Below the pieces are notes generated by a model, which was given only the letters and a program-made list of their open reading frames with translations, searched no databases and was not told the origin of the DNA. From an uncultured Clostridia bacterium (GTDB taxonomy: Bacteria; Bacillota; Clostridia; TANB77; CAG-508): a stretch of 63,159 nt of DNA. The translations under genes and the position numbers were made by a program. Every line of letters begins with the position of its first letter. Position 1 is the first letter of the stretch. Where the stretch lies: the NCBI GenBank assembly GCA_934122125.1, contig CAKOVW010000001.1, positions 1 through 63,159 on the forward strand, written 5' to 3'. Positions 25,888-33,262 of the stretch are shown here, in pieces.

Positions 25888-25918
25888 AAAAAAGAAGTTG
25901 CATTTGCAACTTCTTTTT
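25888..25918. terminator. bidirectional terminator between yunB and rpsI
   Basis: AAAAAGAAGTTGCA-TT-TGCAACTTCTTTTT between convergent genes. Confidence 0.88.
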
Positions 25919-25923
25919 GAATA

Positions 25924-26328
25924 TTAACGTTTACTAAATTGTGGAGCTTTTCTAGCTTTTTTAAGACCGTATTTTTTTCTTTCTTTCATACGAGGATCTC
26001 TTGTTAAGAATCCTGCAGATTTTAAAGCTGGTCTATATTCACTATTAGCTTGATTTAATGCTCTTGCTATACCATGACGAATAGCTCCTGCTTGACCTGT
26101 AAATCCGCCACCAACTACTTTACAAATAACATCATATTTATCTAATGTGTTAGTTGCAACTAATGGTTGTTTTACTATAACTTTTAATACTTCTGTTCCA
26201 AAGTATTCATCTAAAGTTTTACCATTTACAGTAATGTTTCCTTTACCTTCTACTAATCTAACTCTAGCAATTGATTTTTTTCTTCTTCCTGTTCCTAAAA
26301 AAACAATATTATCAGATTTCTTAGCCAT
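25924..26328 (-). CDS. rpsI: 30S ribosomal protein S9
   Basis: uS9, 134 residues. GTGRRKKSIARVRLVEG at the N-terminus, VVGGGFTGQAGAIRHGIARAL in the middle and the classic C-terminal tail ending PQFSKR that reaches the P-site tRNA. It begins only 1 base after the rplM stop and is co-transcribed with it. Confidence 0.98.
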   Translation of the reverse strand: MAKKSDNIVFLGTGRRKKSIARVRLVEGKGNITVNGKTLDEYFGTEVLKVIVKQPLVATNTLDKYDVICKVVGGGFTGQAGAIRHGIARALNQANSEYRPALKSAGFLTRDPRMKERKKYGLKKARKAPQFSKR

Positions 26329-26329
26329 T

Positions 26330-26767
26330 TTATTTTACCTCCCAAACTTCAGGTTTTTGAGCGATATTTTCATGCTCGCTACCAGCATATACTCTTAATT
26401 TCTTAGCCATTTGTCTACCAAGTCTTGTATGAGGAAGCATACCTTCAACAGCATGAGTCATCATTCTCTCAGGATTATTTAATAATAAATCTCTAGCTTT
26501 AGTTTCTTTCATTCCACCGATATATCCTGAATGACTTCTATAAATTTTTTGGTCTAATTTTCTACCTGTTAAAACAACTTTATCACAGTTAATAATAATA
26601 ACGTGATCACCAACATCCATATGAGGTGTATAAGTTGGTTTATGTTTTCCTCTTAATAATTTAGCAGCTTCTGCAGCAACTCTACCTAATGGCTTATCAG
26701 CTGCATCAATAATATACCATTTGCTTTCAATTTCACTTTTTTTAATACTATATGTTGTATTATTCAT
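26330..26767 (-). CDS. rplM: 50S ribosomal protein L13
   Basis: uL13, 145 residues from ATG 26767: WYIIDAADKPLGRVAAEAAKLLRGK, DVGDHVIIINCDKV, and YRHSGY-like YRSHSGYIGGMKE are diagnostic. Two in-frame ATGs further upstream sit on the GGAGG itself, so 26767, 11 bases after it, is the best start. First gene of rplM-rpsI, with a structured leader and a good SigA promoter. Confidence 0.96.
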   Translation of the reverse strand: MNNTTYSIKKSEIESKWYIIDAADKPLGRVAAEAAKLLRGKHKPTYTPHMDVGDHVIIINCDKVVLTGRKLDQKIYRSHSGYIGGMKETKARDLLLNNPERMMTHAVEGMLPHTRLGRQMAKKLRVYAGSEHENIAQKPEVWEVK

Positions 26768-26808
26768 GGTAATCATATCCTCCATTTCAAATTCAAATAT
26801 CTATATGA

Positions 26809-26850
26809 AATTACTTTCTTGGCTACCGGGGAGAAGCCTTAAAAATAATT
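26809..26850 (-). promoter_or_regulatory. candidate L13-type ribosomal protein leader hairpin
   Basis: In the rplM 5' untranslated region the minus strand folds as AATTA...GGCT-TCTCCCCGGT-AGCC...TAATT, with a GC-rich loop unlike the surrounding DNA. Low-GC Firmicutes are known to carry an L13-binding leader before rplM-rpsI; this is the right place, size and shape. I cannot compare it with the Rfam model here. Confidence 0.5.
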
Positions 26851-26872
26851 ACAATCATACACATGCTTAATT

Positions 26873-26901
26873 ATTTTAATACAAAAATATAAAAAAGTCA
26901 A
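26873..26901 (-). promoter_or_regulatory. SigA-type promoter of rplM-rpsI
   Basis: On the minus strand TTGACT, 17-base spacer, TAAAAT; it gives a leader of about 100 bases before rplM. Confidence 0.7.
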
Positions 26902-26919
26902 GCAAATAATAAAAAATAG

Positions 26920-26949
26920 TTGACAAATAAATAAAATATGTGTTATACT
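26920..26949 (+). promoter_or_regulatory. SigA-type promoter of infC-rpmI-rplT
   Basis: Perfect TTGACA, 18-base spacer, TATACT. It lies back-to-back with the rplM promoter, 19 bases apart. Confidence 0.7.
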
Positions 26950-26970
26950 AATAAACGTAAATTAAAGAAG

Positions 26971-27071
26971 CAATCCATGCTCACCTTAAGCAAATGGCAA
27001 AAAGGTAAATATTTTACTTAATTTATTAGGTATTTTTGTGTATGGATTGATTAGAAAATCAATCTTTTTTT
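26971..27071 (+). promoter_or_regulatory. L20-type transcription attenuator before infC
   Basis: Two mutually exclusive structures are visible. CAATCCAT (26971-26978) can pair with ATGGATTG (27042-27049). Alternatively GATTGATT (27045-27052) pairs with AATCAATC (27057-27064) around an AGAA loop, followed by seven T: a textbook intrinsic terminator. They share bases 27045-27049, so forming one prevents the other. This is the logic of the L20-controlled infC leader of Bacillus. A further hairpin, TTGTATATG/CATATACAA (27073-27098), precedes the RBS. Confidence 0.75.
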
Positions 27072-27117
27072 ATTGTATATGAAATTTTGCATATACAACA
27101 AGTTATGGAGGTGTTTT

Positions 27118-27636
27118 ATTATAAAACAAGATTTACCAATTAATGAACAAATTAGAGCAAGCAAAGTACAATTAATTGATGAAAATGGAGAAAAAAAGGG
27201 AGCAGTAAGTCTTAATGAAGCATTAGAAATGGCAGTTGAAAAGAAGTTAGACTTAGTTATGGTTTCTCCAAATCCAGAAATGCCAGTTTGTAAAATTATG
27301 AACTATGGCAAATACAAATTTGAGCAGTCTAAAAGGGAAAAGGAAGCTCGTAAGAAACAAAAAAGTTTTGAATTAAAAGAAATTCGTATTACACCTAATA
27401 TTGATACACATGATTTTGAATTCAAAGCTAAAAACGCAAGAAAATTTCTAGAAGATGGAAATAAAGTAAAAATCACTTTAAAATTTAGGGGAAGAGAAAT
27501 GAATTATCTTAAATTAGGAGAAGAAGTTCTTCAAAAATTTATAGATGACTTATCAGATATTTCAGTTCCAGAGAAAAAACCGCTTTTAGAAGGAAAAACA
27601 ATGTTTATTATATTGGCTAAAAAAGCTGATAAGTAA
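27118..27636 (+). CDS. infC: translation initiation factor IF-3
   Basis: IF-3, 172 residues. N-terminal domain INEQIRASKVQLIDENGEKKGAVSLNEAL, a lysine-rich linker helix, and C-terminal KEIRITPNIDTHDFEFKAKNARKFLEDGNKVKITLKFRGRE. No ATG, GTG or TTG lies at a sensible place; GGAGG (27107-27111) stands 6 bases before an ATT codon at 27118, matching the AUU start that infC uses in other bacteria to autoregulate through IF-3 start-codon discrimination. Longer in-frame starts would enter the terminator hairpin. It heads infC-rpmI-rplT. Confidence 0.95.
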   Translation: MIKQDLPINEQIRASKVQLIDENGEKKGAVSLNEALEMAVEKKLDLVMVSPNPEMPVCKIMNYGKYKFEQSKREKEARKKQKSFELKEIRITPNIDTHDFEFKAKNARKFLEDGNKVKITLKFRGREMNYLKLGEEVLQKFIDDLSDISVPEKKPLLEGKTMFIILAKKADK

Positions 27637-27675
27637 TATATACAAAAAGCATTAAATTTAAAGGAGGAATAAATT

Positions 27676-27879
27676 ATGCCAAAACTAAAAACAAATAAAG
27701 CAGCTAAAAAGAGATATTCTTACACAGCTACTGGAAAAGTTAAAAGAACAAAGGCTAATAAAAGACATATTTTAGCTAGAAAAACAAGCAGAGCAAAATC
27801 TAGAGGAAAAGTACAAGATGCTTATGCAGATAAAACATGTGAAGCAGGAATTAAAAGAATGCTACCATATGGAAACTAA
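27676..27879 (+). CDS. rpmI: 50S ribosomal protein L35
   Basis: bL35, 67 residues, very basic: PKLKTNKAAKKRY at the start and RHILARKTSRAKSR in the middle are family-defining. RBS AAGGAGG. Second gene of infC-rpmI-rplT. Confidence 0.98.
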   Translation: MPKLKTNKAAKKRYSYTATGKVKRTKANKRHILARKTSRAKSRGKVQDAYADKTCEAGIKRMLPYGN

Positions 27880-27909
27880 AAATAGAAGAATAGAGGAAGG
27901 TGAATTAAA

Positions 27910-28266
27910 ATGGCAAGAGTAAAAACAGCAATAATTACTCGTAAAAAACATAAAAAAATATTAAAAAGAGCAAAAGGATATTATGGTGCAAAACATTATA
28001 GATTTAGAATGGCTAAACAAGCTATTATGAAATCTGGAAATTATGCTTATGCAGGAAGAAAAGACAAAAAGAGTAATTTTAGAAAATTATGGATAGCAAG
28101 AATTAATGCAGCAGCAAGAATGAATGGAACAACATATAGCAAATTAGTTGCAGGACTAAAAAAAGCAAATGTTGTTGTTAACAGAAAAATGTTAGCTGAA
28201 CTTGCAGTATCTGATCCAAAAGCATTTACTGAAATAGTAAAAGTAGCTGAAAAAGCAAGCAAATAA
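27910..28266 (+). CDS. rplT: 50S ribosomal protein L20
   Basis: bL20, 118 residues: ARVKTAIITRKKHKKILK, AKGYYGAKHYRFRMAKQ and LWIARINAAARMNG are characteristic. In Bacillus this protein binds the infC leader to repress the operon, and the matching attenuator is present here. Last gene of the operon. Confidence 0.98.
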   Translation: MARVKTAIITRKKHKKILKRAKGYYGAKHYRFRMAKQAIMKSGNYAYAGRKDKKSNFRKLWIARINAAARMNGTTYSKLVAGLKKANVVVNRKMLAELAVSDPKAFTEIVKVAEKASK

Positions 28267-28270
28267 ATAT

Positions 28271-28308
28271 AAAAAATCTGTCAAAGTTAATACTTTGACA
28301 GATTTTTT
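28271..28308. terminator. bidirectional terminator between rplT and spoVAE
   Basis: Long perfect stem AAAAATCTGTCAAAGT-TAAT-ACTTTGACAGATTTTT between convergent operons. Confidence 0.9.
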
Positions 28309-28310
28309 AG

Positions 28311-28697
28311 TTATTGTTTTTTGATTTTAGGCTTAGCAATAAGTGAAGCTAAATATCCAAAGAATACTGCAGCCGCAATTCCACCAGCAGAAGCCTTAAC
28401 TCCACCAGTAAAAGCACCTAGTAATCCAGCACTTTGCACTTCTTGAATAGCACCTTTAGCTAAGTTTGCACCAAATCCAGTTAATGGTACAGTTGCACCA
28501 GCACCAGCAAACTCTATTATATATTTATAAATTCCAAGTCCACCAAGTATTGCACCAACTGTAACATATATTACTAAAATTCTAGCAGGAGTCAATTTAG
28601 TTTTATCAATTAAAAGTTGACCTATTATACAAATAATTCCACCAACAACAAAACATTTTAATAAGCCCATCCAATCAATACTTTGTATAAAATCCAT
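28311..28697 (-). CDS. spoVAE: stage V sporulation protein AE
   Basis: A 128-residue membrane protein of the SpoVAC/SpoVAE (DUF1290-like) family with four hydrophobic helices and the conserved FAGAGATVPLTGFGANLAKGAIQE loop. Together with SpoVAC and SpoVAD it forms the inner-membrane channel that loads and releases Ca-dipicolinate in spores. I chose the start at 28697 after GGAGGTGA; it follows spoVAD closely. Confidence 0.95.
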   Translation of the reverse strand: MDFIQSIDWMGLLKCFVVGGIICIIGQLLIDKTKLTPARILVIYVTVGAILGGLGIYKYIIEFAGAGATVPLTGFGANLAKGAIQEVQSAGLLGAFTGGVKASAGGIAAAVFFGYLASLIAKPKIKKQ

Positions 28698-28714
28698 ACA
28701 ATTCACCTCCAACC

Positions 28715-29719
28715 TTAATTCTCAATAGCAACGGCATGTGCAATACCAGGAATGCTTTCACCCTGCTGAGAAGTAGTGGCGTTAGTTAAAGCACCAGTTG
28801 CAATTAGTAAAATTCTATTTAATTTTCTATCTTTTAATTGTTTGAAGAAATATCCTGAGAATACAGTCCCTATACAAGCACAGCCACTGCCACCAGAATG
28901 GGTATCTTGATTATTTTTATCAAACATTAAAACACCGCAGTCATTATAAATATTTTTAATATTATAACCTTTGGTTTCAGCAAGTTCAGTTACAATATCT
29001 TTACCAATGTGTCCTAAATCACCTGTAATAATTGCGTCATAGTAACTAGGTTTTCTATCTGTATCTCTTAAATGAGTAATCAAAGTATCTAAAGCAGCAG
29101 GAGCCATAGCAGCACCCATATTATTTGCATCTTTTATTCCCATATCAACAATCTTTCCAGGTGTAATATGAGTAATAAATGGACCTGTTCCAGATTTTGA
29201 TAAAACAGCAGCACCAGAACCAGTTACTGTCCATTGAGAAGTAGGAGGTCTTTGATTTCCTAATTCTAGTGGAAAACGAAATTGTTTTTCTGCACTACAA
29301 AAATGGCTAGAGGTAGCACACAAAACATTGTTAGCAGCACCACCGTCTAAGAACACGCTACCTAAACATAAGCCTTCAACAAATGTAGAACAAGCACCAA
29401 ATATTCCAAAAAACGGAATATTTAACTCTCTAAGGCCAAAACTAGATGAAATACATTGATTTAATAAATCACCTGCAAAACAATAATCTATTTCACTTGC
29501 AGGAATACCAGATTTTGAAATAGCTAAATTTACAGTTTCTTTTATAATTTTACTTTCGGCTTTTTCCCAAGTTTTTTCTCCCCAGAATTCATCTTCTAAG
29601 CACTGGTCGAAATATTTGGCCAAAGGACCTTGCCTTTCTTTAGGACCAACAATACTAGCAACTTCAGTTATTGTTGGTGGGTTATCTAATTTTATTGTTT
29701 GTTCACCTAAACGAGTCAT
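28715..29719 (-). CDS. spoVAD: stage V sporulation protein AD
   Basis: A 334-residue protein with a thiolase/ketoacyl-synthase-like fold that in SpoVAD binds dipicolinic acid rather than acting as an enzyme. Landmarks: EDEFWGEKTWEKAESKI, FGACSTFVEGLCLGSVFLDGGAA, GSGAAVLS, and the C-terminal GGSGCACIGTVFSGYFF. RBS GAAGG. It lies between spoVAC and spoVAE, the conserved order. Spans the cytosolic face of the spore inner membrane. Confidence 0.97.
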   Translation of the reverse strand: MTRLGEQTIKLDNPPTITEVASIVGPKERQGPLAKYFDQCLEDEFWGEKTWEKAESKIIKETVNLAISKSGIPASEIDYCFAGDLLNQCISSSFGLRELNIPFFGIFGACSTFVEGLCLGSVFLDGGAANNVLCATSSHFCSAEKQFRFPLELGNQRPPTSQWTVTGSGAAVLSKSGTGPFITHITPGKIVDMGIKDANNMGAAMAPAALDTLITHLRDTDRKPSYYDAIITGDLGHIGKDIVTELAETKGYNIKNIYNDCGVLMFDKNNQDTHSGGSGCACIGTVFSGYFFKQLKDRKLNRILLIATGALTNATTSQQGESIPGIAHAVAIEN

Positions 29720-29734
29720 AAACTTCTTCCTTTC

Positions 29735-30181
29735 TTACTTAATAAATAGAGCAGCAATTATACCAATAATTACAGATGATGAGATACCAAAAACTAATAC
29801 TGGACCTGCAACTGTAAACATTTTGCCACCAACACCCATTACATATCCTTCAGATTTATATTCAATAGCAGGGGAAACAATAGAGTTTGCAAAACCTGTA
29901 ATAGGCACCAAAGAACCTGCACCTGCAAATTTACCTATTTTATTAAATATATTTAAACCTGTTAATATTGCAGCAATGGCAATTAAGGTGATTGACACGA
30001 CAGTTGAAGAAGCAACCTCGTCCATACCTTTGTACTTACAAAAATCCATAATAATTTGTCCAATACTACAAATTAATCCACCTACCCAAAAGGCGTTAAA
30101 GCAATTTTTTAGAATAGGAGAATTAGGTGATTTTTTATCAACATAATCGCTATATTCTTGCTTTGTTTCAATTGGTTTCAT
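29735..30181 (-). CDS. spoVAC: stage V sporulation protein AC
   Basis: A 148-residue four-helix membrane protein homologous to SpoVAE here (shared GKFAGAGSLVPITGFANSIVSPAIE loop). In Bacillus SpoVAC acts as a mechanosensitive channel in dipicolinate release. RBS AAGGAGG. The Clostridium-type short operon lacks spoVAA, AB, AEa and AF. Confidence 0.95.
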   Translation of the reverse strand: MKPIETKQEYSDYVDKKSPNSPILKNCFNAFWVGGLICSIGQIIMDFCKYKGMDEVASSTVVSITLIAIAAILTGLNIFNKIGKFAGAGSLVPITGFANSIVSPAIEYKSEGYVMGVGGKMFTVAGPVLVFGISSSVIIGIIAALFIK

Positions 30182-30193
30182 TGTGTATCCTCC

Positions 30194-30406
30194 TTAATCT
30201 CTATCTCTATCAATAACAAAAGATAAATCTAAATCAACAAAATATTCTACTAATTTTTTACCGTCAATTTTTGCACGTTGATCAATAATTTTTACATTTG
30301 ATAAATAGTCAATAGTTTTTGAAGCCTCTGCAACTGCTTGTACAATTGCATCTTTCCAAGATACTGTAGATGTACCTGTAATTCTTAAATGTTTTTCAAT
30401 TCCCAT
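30194..30406 (-). CDS. dodecin-like protein at the head of the spoVA operon
   Basis: A 70-residue protein with the dodecin pattern: an EKHLRITGTSTVSWKDAIVQAVAEASKTI-type strand-helix and a DQRAKIDGKKLVEYFVDLDLSFVID strand pair. Dodecins form hollow dodecamers that bind flavin or CoA. The aromatic residue that stacks on the flavin (Trp before the second strand in characterised dodecins) is missing here (YLSNVKII). It begins the spoVA operon, 12 bases before spoVAC, with a GGAGG RBS and a forespore-type promoter, so a spore role is inferred. Confidence 0.85.
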   Translation of the reverse strand: MGIEKHLRITGTSTVSWKDAIVQAVAEASKTIDYLSNVKIIDQRAKIDGKKLVEYFVDLDLSFVIDRDRD

Positions 30407-30441
30407 TTTAAAACCTCCAAATATATATTTTTGCTATTTCT

Positions 30442-30470
30442 ATCTTTTCCCAAAAAATAAAAAATATACA
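30442..30470 (-). promoter_or_regulatory. candidate SigF/SigG promoter of the dodecin-spoVA operon
   Basis: On the minus strand TGTATA (for WGCATA), 14 bases, GGAAAAGAT (for GGnRAnAMT; one mismatch). It lies 36 bases before the first start codon. Forespore control fits the known SigG dependence of spoVA. Confidence 0.5.
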
Positions 30471-30497
30471 AAATTTATTAAAATTTCAAAATACTTC

Positions 30498-30526
30498 TTC
30501 ACTTAAATTCAAAAATATGATATAGT
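30498..30526 (+). promoter_or_regulatory. SigA-type promoter of the GH18-like gene
   Basis: TTCACT, 17-base spacer, TATAGT, 31 bases before the start codon. The -35 is weak. Confidence 0.45.
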
Positions 30527-30556
30527 GTGAACAAGAATAAATACTAGGAGAAAAAT

Positions 30557-32254
30557 ATGGGTGAAATTGAAAAAAAGAAATCAAAAATAGGAATTATAAT
30601 AGCAATAATCGTAATTTTATTAGTTTTGATTGCAGGAGCAATTGGATTACATTATGTAATAAAACATAATTACACAGTAAAGTATTTAAATCAAACTAAT
30701 TTAATTATAAATAATTCAAATGTAACTGAAAGTCTAAAAAAACATATATACTATGATAATGAAAATGGAGTAATATATATTTCAAAACCAGACATATATA
30801 ATTTCTTTGATAACACAATTATATATGACGAAAAAAATAACCAAGTGGTTACAAGCTCTAGCACAAAGATAGCAAGTTTACCAATAGACAGCACTCAAAT
30901 TCAAGTAAATAGCCAAAACAAAACAATCAAGGCAGGAGCCATAATACAAGACGAAGTTGCCTATGTTCCAATTTCTGAACTAGAAGAAGTATATAACATA
31001 AAAGTAACAAATGTTGCTAATCAGGCAAGAGTATACATTGATTCATTAGATAGAGAACAGAAAACAGCAACATTAAAAGAAGATTCAAGTATAAAATATA
31101 AACCAACAATAATTTCAGCAACTTTAACAAAAGCAAAAAAAAGTGAAACATTAACTATTGCAAATCGTAGTGATTATCCTGTACCTAATGGTTGGACAAG
31201 AGTTAGAACAGATGATGGAACTCTAGGATATATACAAACAAACAAATTAAATGAATTTAAAACTATAAGAGAAGCAACACAAGAAAAAGCTAAAGTAGAA
31301 GGCACAATAAATTTAGTATGGGATTACTATTCAGAATATGTTTCAGCTCCAGATAGAACAGGAAAAATAAATGGCACAAATGTTGTATCTCCAAGTTTCT
31401 TTTATATGAGTAAATACAGTACAACAAATGTATATGAAAATGTAGGAGAAAAGGGAAAAACATATGTAAACTGGGCTCATCAAAATGGATACAAAATTTG
31501 GCCAATGTTTACAAATTCAAATATGACTGAAACATCTAAAATGTTAAGTGATTATAAATCAAGAGAAACAGTAATAAATCAACTTGTAAATTACATTACA
31601 CAATATAACTTAGATGGAATAAACATAGATTTTGAAGGAATGTATGAAACAGATAAGGACAATTTTTCTAGATTTTTAATTGAATTAAGACCTAGGTTAA
31701 ATGTATTAGGAGCAGTGCTATCAGTAGATGTTACAGCACCAGATGGAGCACCAGAGTGGTCTTTATGTTATGATAGATATACAATAGGCAAAACAGTAGA
31801 CTATGTAATGTTTATGGCATATGACCAATATGGAGTATCATCAACAAAAGCGGGAACAACAGCAGGATATAATTGGATAGAAGCAAATGTTAAAAAATTC
31901 TTAGGACAAGAAGAAGTAAAAGCAGAAAAGATAGTATTAGGAATTCCATTCTATACAAGAGTTTGGAAAGAAAGTAATGGAAAATTAACATCTGATGTTG
32001 TTAACATAGGAAACGTAGATAAAATAATACCAAGCGATGCAACAAAAACGTGGAATGAAGATTTGCAACAATATTATGTAGAATATACAAAAAATGGAGC
32101 AACATATAAAATATGGGTTGAAGACGAAAAATCAATTGAATCCAAACTAAATTTAATATCTAAATATAATTTAGCAGGAGCAGCTTTTTGGGAATATGAT
32201 AGAGCAACAAGCTCAATTTGGAATTTAATATCAAGTAAGTTGCAAACTAAGTAA
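30557..32254 (+). CDS. membrane-anchored glycoside hydrolase family 18 protein
   Basis: A 565-residue extracytoplasmic protein. Residues 11-34 are a signal anchor. About 50-160 resemble a copper-amine-oxidase-N-like beta module (VIYISKPDIYNFFDN, AYVPISELEEVYNIKV), about 185-235 an SH3-like module (GWTRVRTDDGTLGYIQ), and about 250-563 a GH18 TIM barrel. The active-site motif is LDGINIDFEG, whose DxE ends in the catalytic Glu; YVMFMAYDQYG and AAFWEYDRA complete the barrel. This architecture is like YaaH/SleL-type spore-cortex N-acetylglucosaminidases, but it has no LysM domains and a vegetative-like promoter. A peptidoglycan or spore-cortex role is inferred. Confidence 0.9.
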   Translation: MGEIEKKKSKIGIIIAIIVILLVLIAGAIGLHYVIKHNYTVKYLNQTNLIINNSNVTESLKKHIYYDNENGVIYISKPDIYNFFDNTIIYDEKNNQVVTSSSTKIASLPIDSTQIQVNSQNKTIKAGAIIQDEVAYVPISELEEVYNIKVTNVANQARVYIDSLDREQKTATLKEDSSIKYKPTIISATLTKAKKSETLTIANRSDYPVPNGWTRVRTDDGTLGYIQTNKLNEFKTIREATQEKAKVEGTINLVWDYYSEYVSAPDRTGKINGTNVVSPSFFYMSKYSTTNVYENVGEKGKTYVNWAHQNGYKIWPMFTNSNMTETSKMLSDYKSRETVINQLVNYITQYNLDGINIDFEGMYETDKDNFSRFLIELRPRLNVLGAVLSVDVTAPDGAPEWSLCYDRYTIGKTVDYVMFMAYDQYGVSSTKAGTTAGYNWIEANVKKFLGQEEVKAEKIVLGIPFYTRVWKESNGKLTSDVVNIGNVDKIIPSDATKTWNEDLQQYYVEYTKNGATYKIWVEDEKSIESKLNLISKYNLAGAAFWEYDRATSSIWNLISSKLQTK

Positions 32255-32260
32255 TAATAG

Positions 32261-32289
32261 AAATACCACAAGTTATTCTTGTGGTATTT
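32261..32289. terminator. bidirectional terminator between the GH18 gene and dapA
   Basis: AAATACCACAAG-TTATT-CTTGTGGTATTT between convergent genes. Confidence 0.88.
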
Positions 32290-32295
32290 TGCTAT

Positions 32296-33180
32296 TTAAA
32301 TTAATTTAAATGTTTGTAGTTCCTTTTCCAAAACTTTTTGCTTTTCTAATGACATTGTAATCAAAGGTAGGCGAAGCCTCATGCCACTATATCCCATCAT
32401 AGACAATGCACATTTTACGGGAATAGGATTTGTTTCACTAAATAAACTATCTATTAAAGAAATTGATTTTACTTGTGAATCTTTTGCTAAAGTATAATTT
32501 CCACTTAAATAATCAAAAACCATATTATGAACAAACTTAGGTGCAATATTAGAAAGCACAGATATAACACCAATTCCACCTAAAGATAAAATAGGAAGAG
32601 TTTGGTCATCATTGCCAGAATAGATATGTAAATTATCTCCACATAAGCTAGCAATTTTAGCTATTTGTGATATATTACCACTGGCTTCCTTTATTGCCAC
32701 AATGTTAGAAATTTTAGAAAGTTCTAAACAAGTCTTTGGTTCTATATTTAATCCTGTTCTACTAGGAACATTGTATAGAATTATTGGCAAAGAAGTATTT
32801 TTGGCAATTTCGGTGTAATGCATAATTAATCCATTTTGAGTGGTCTTATTATAATATGGCGTAACAAGAAGTAAACCGTCTGCACCAGTATTTTCAACAT
32901 ATTTGCTAAACTCAATTACATCTTTTGTGTTATTACCACCAGCACCAATAATAACAGGAATTTGCTTATGTACATTGTCAACTGCAAATTTAACAACAGC
33001 TTTTTTCTCATCCAAAGTCATTGTAGAAGACTCACCAGTTGTACCAAGAATAATAAGAGCATCAGTACCTTGATTAATTTGAAAATCAATAAGGTTTTTT
33101 AAAGTATCAAAATCAACACCATCTTCAGTAAAGGGAGTAACTAGAGCTGTACCACAACCAATAAATAGACTTTTTTTCAA
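32296..33180 (-). CDS. dapA: 4-hydroxy-tetrahydrodipicolinate synthase
   Basis: A 294-residue class I aldolase that condenses pyruvate with aspartate semialdehyde, the first step of lysine and dipicolinate synthesis. The Schiff-base lysine is K164 (VAIKEASG); T47/T48 (GTTGES), Y136 and R141 (LYNVPSRTG) complete the site. The start is TTG at 33180, with GGAGG 7 bases upstream; the longer in-frame ATG start would run back over the suf terminator. It supplies the precursor of the dipicolinate moved by the SpoVA proteins nearby. Confidence 0.96.
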   Translation of the reverse strand: MKKSLFIGCGTALVTPFTEDGVDFDTLKNLIDFQINQGTDALIILGTTGESSTMTLDEKKAVVKFAVDNVHKQIPVIIGAGGNNTKDVIEFSKYVENTGADGLLLVTPYYNKTTQNGLIMHYTEIAKNTSLPIILYNVPSRTGLNIEPKTCLELSKISNIVAIKEASGNISQIAKIASLCGDNLHIYSGNDDQTLPILSLGGIGVISVLSNIAPKFVHNMVFDYLSGNYTLAKDSQVKSISLIDSLFSETNPIPVKCALSMMGYSGMRLRLPLITMSLEKQKVLEKELQTFKLI

Positions 33181-33223
33181 AATAATACCTCCATAATTTT
33201 TTGTATATAATATGAAGGCACAA

Positions 33224-33254
33224 TAAAAAATGCCAACTAAAATTTTAGCTGACA
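33224..33254 (-). terminator. terminator after the suf genes
   Basis: On the minus strand TGTCAGCTAAAA/TTTTAGTTGGCA with two G-T pairs, followed by TTTTTT. It separates sufC-sufBD from dapA. Confidence 0.75.
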
Positions 33255-33262
33255 TCTATAAT

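Noticed and set aside
29616..30146. A 176-codon plus-strand frame antisense to spoVAC/spoVAD
   Set aside because: It overlaps two well-supported genes and its translation resembles no family; it is a mirror of membrane-protein codon use.
33181..33255. A longer ATG-initiated DapA
   Set aside because: The extension would be hydrophobic, unlike any DapA, and would run over the suf terminator; TTG with GGAGG fits the family start.
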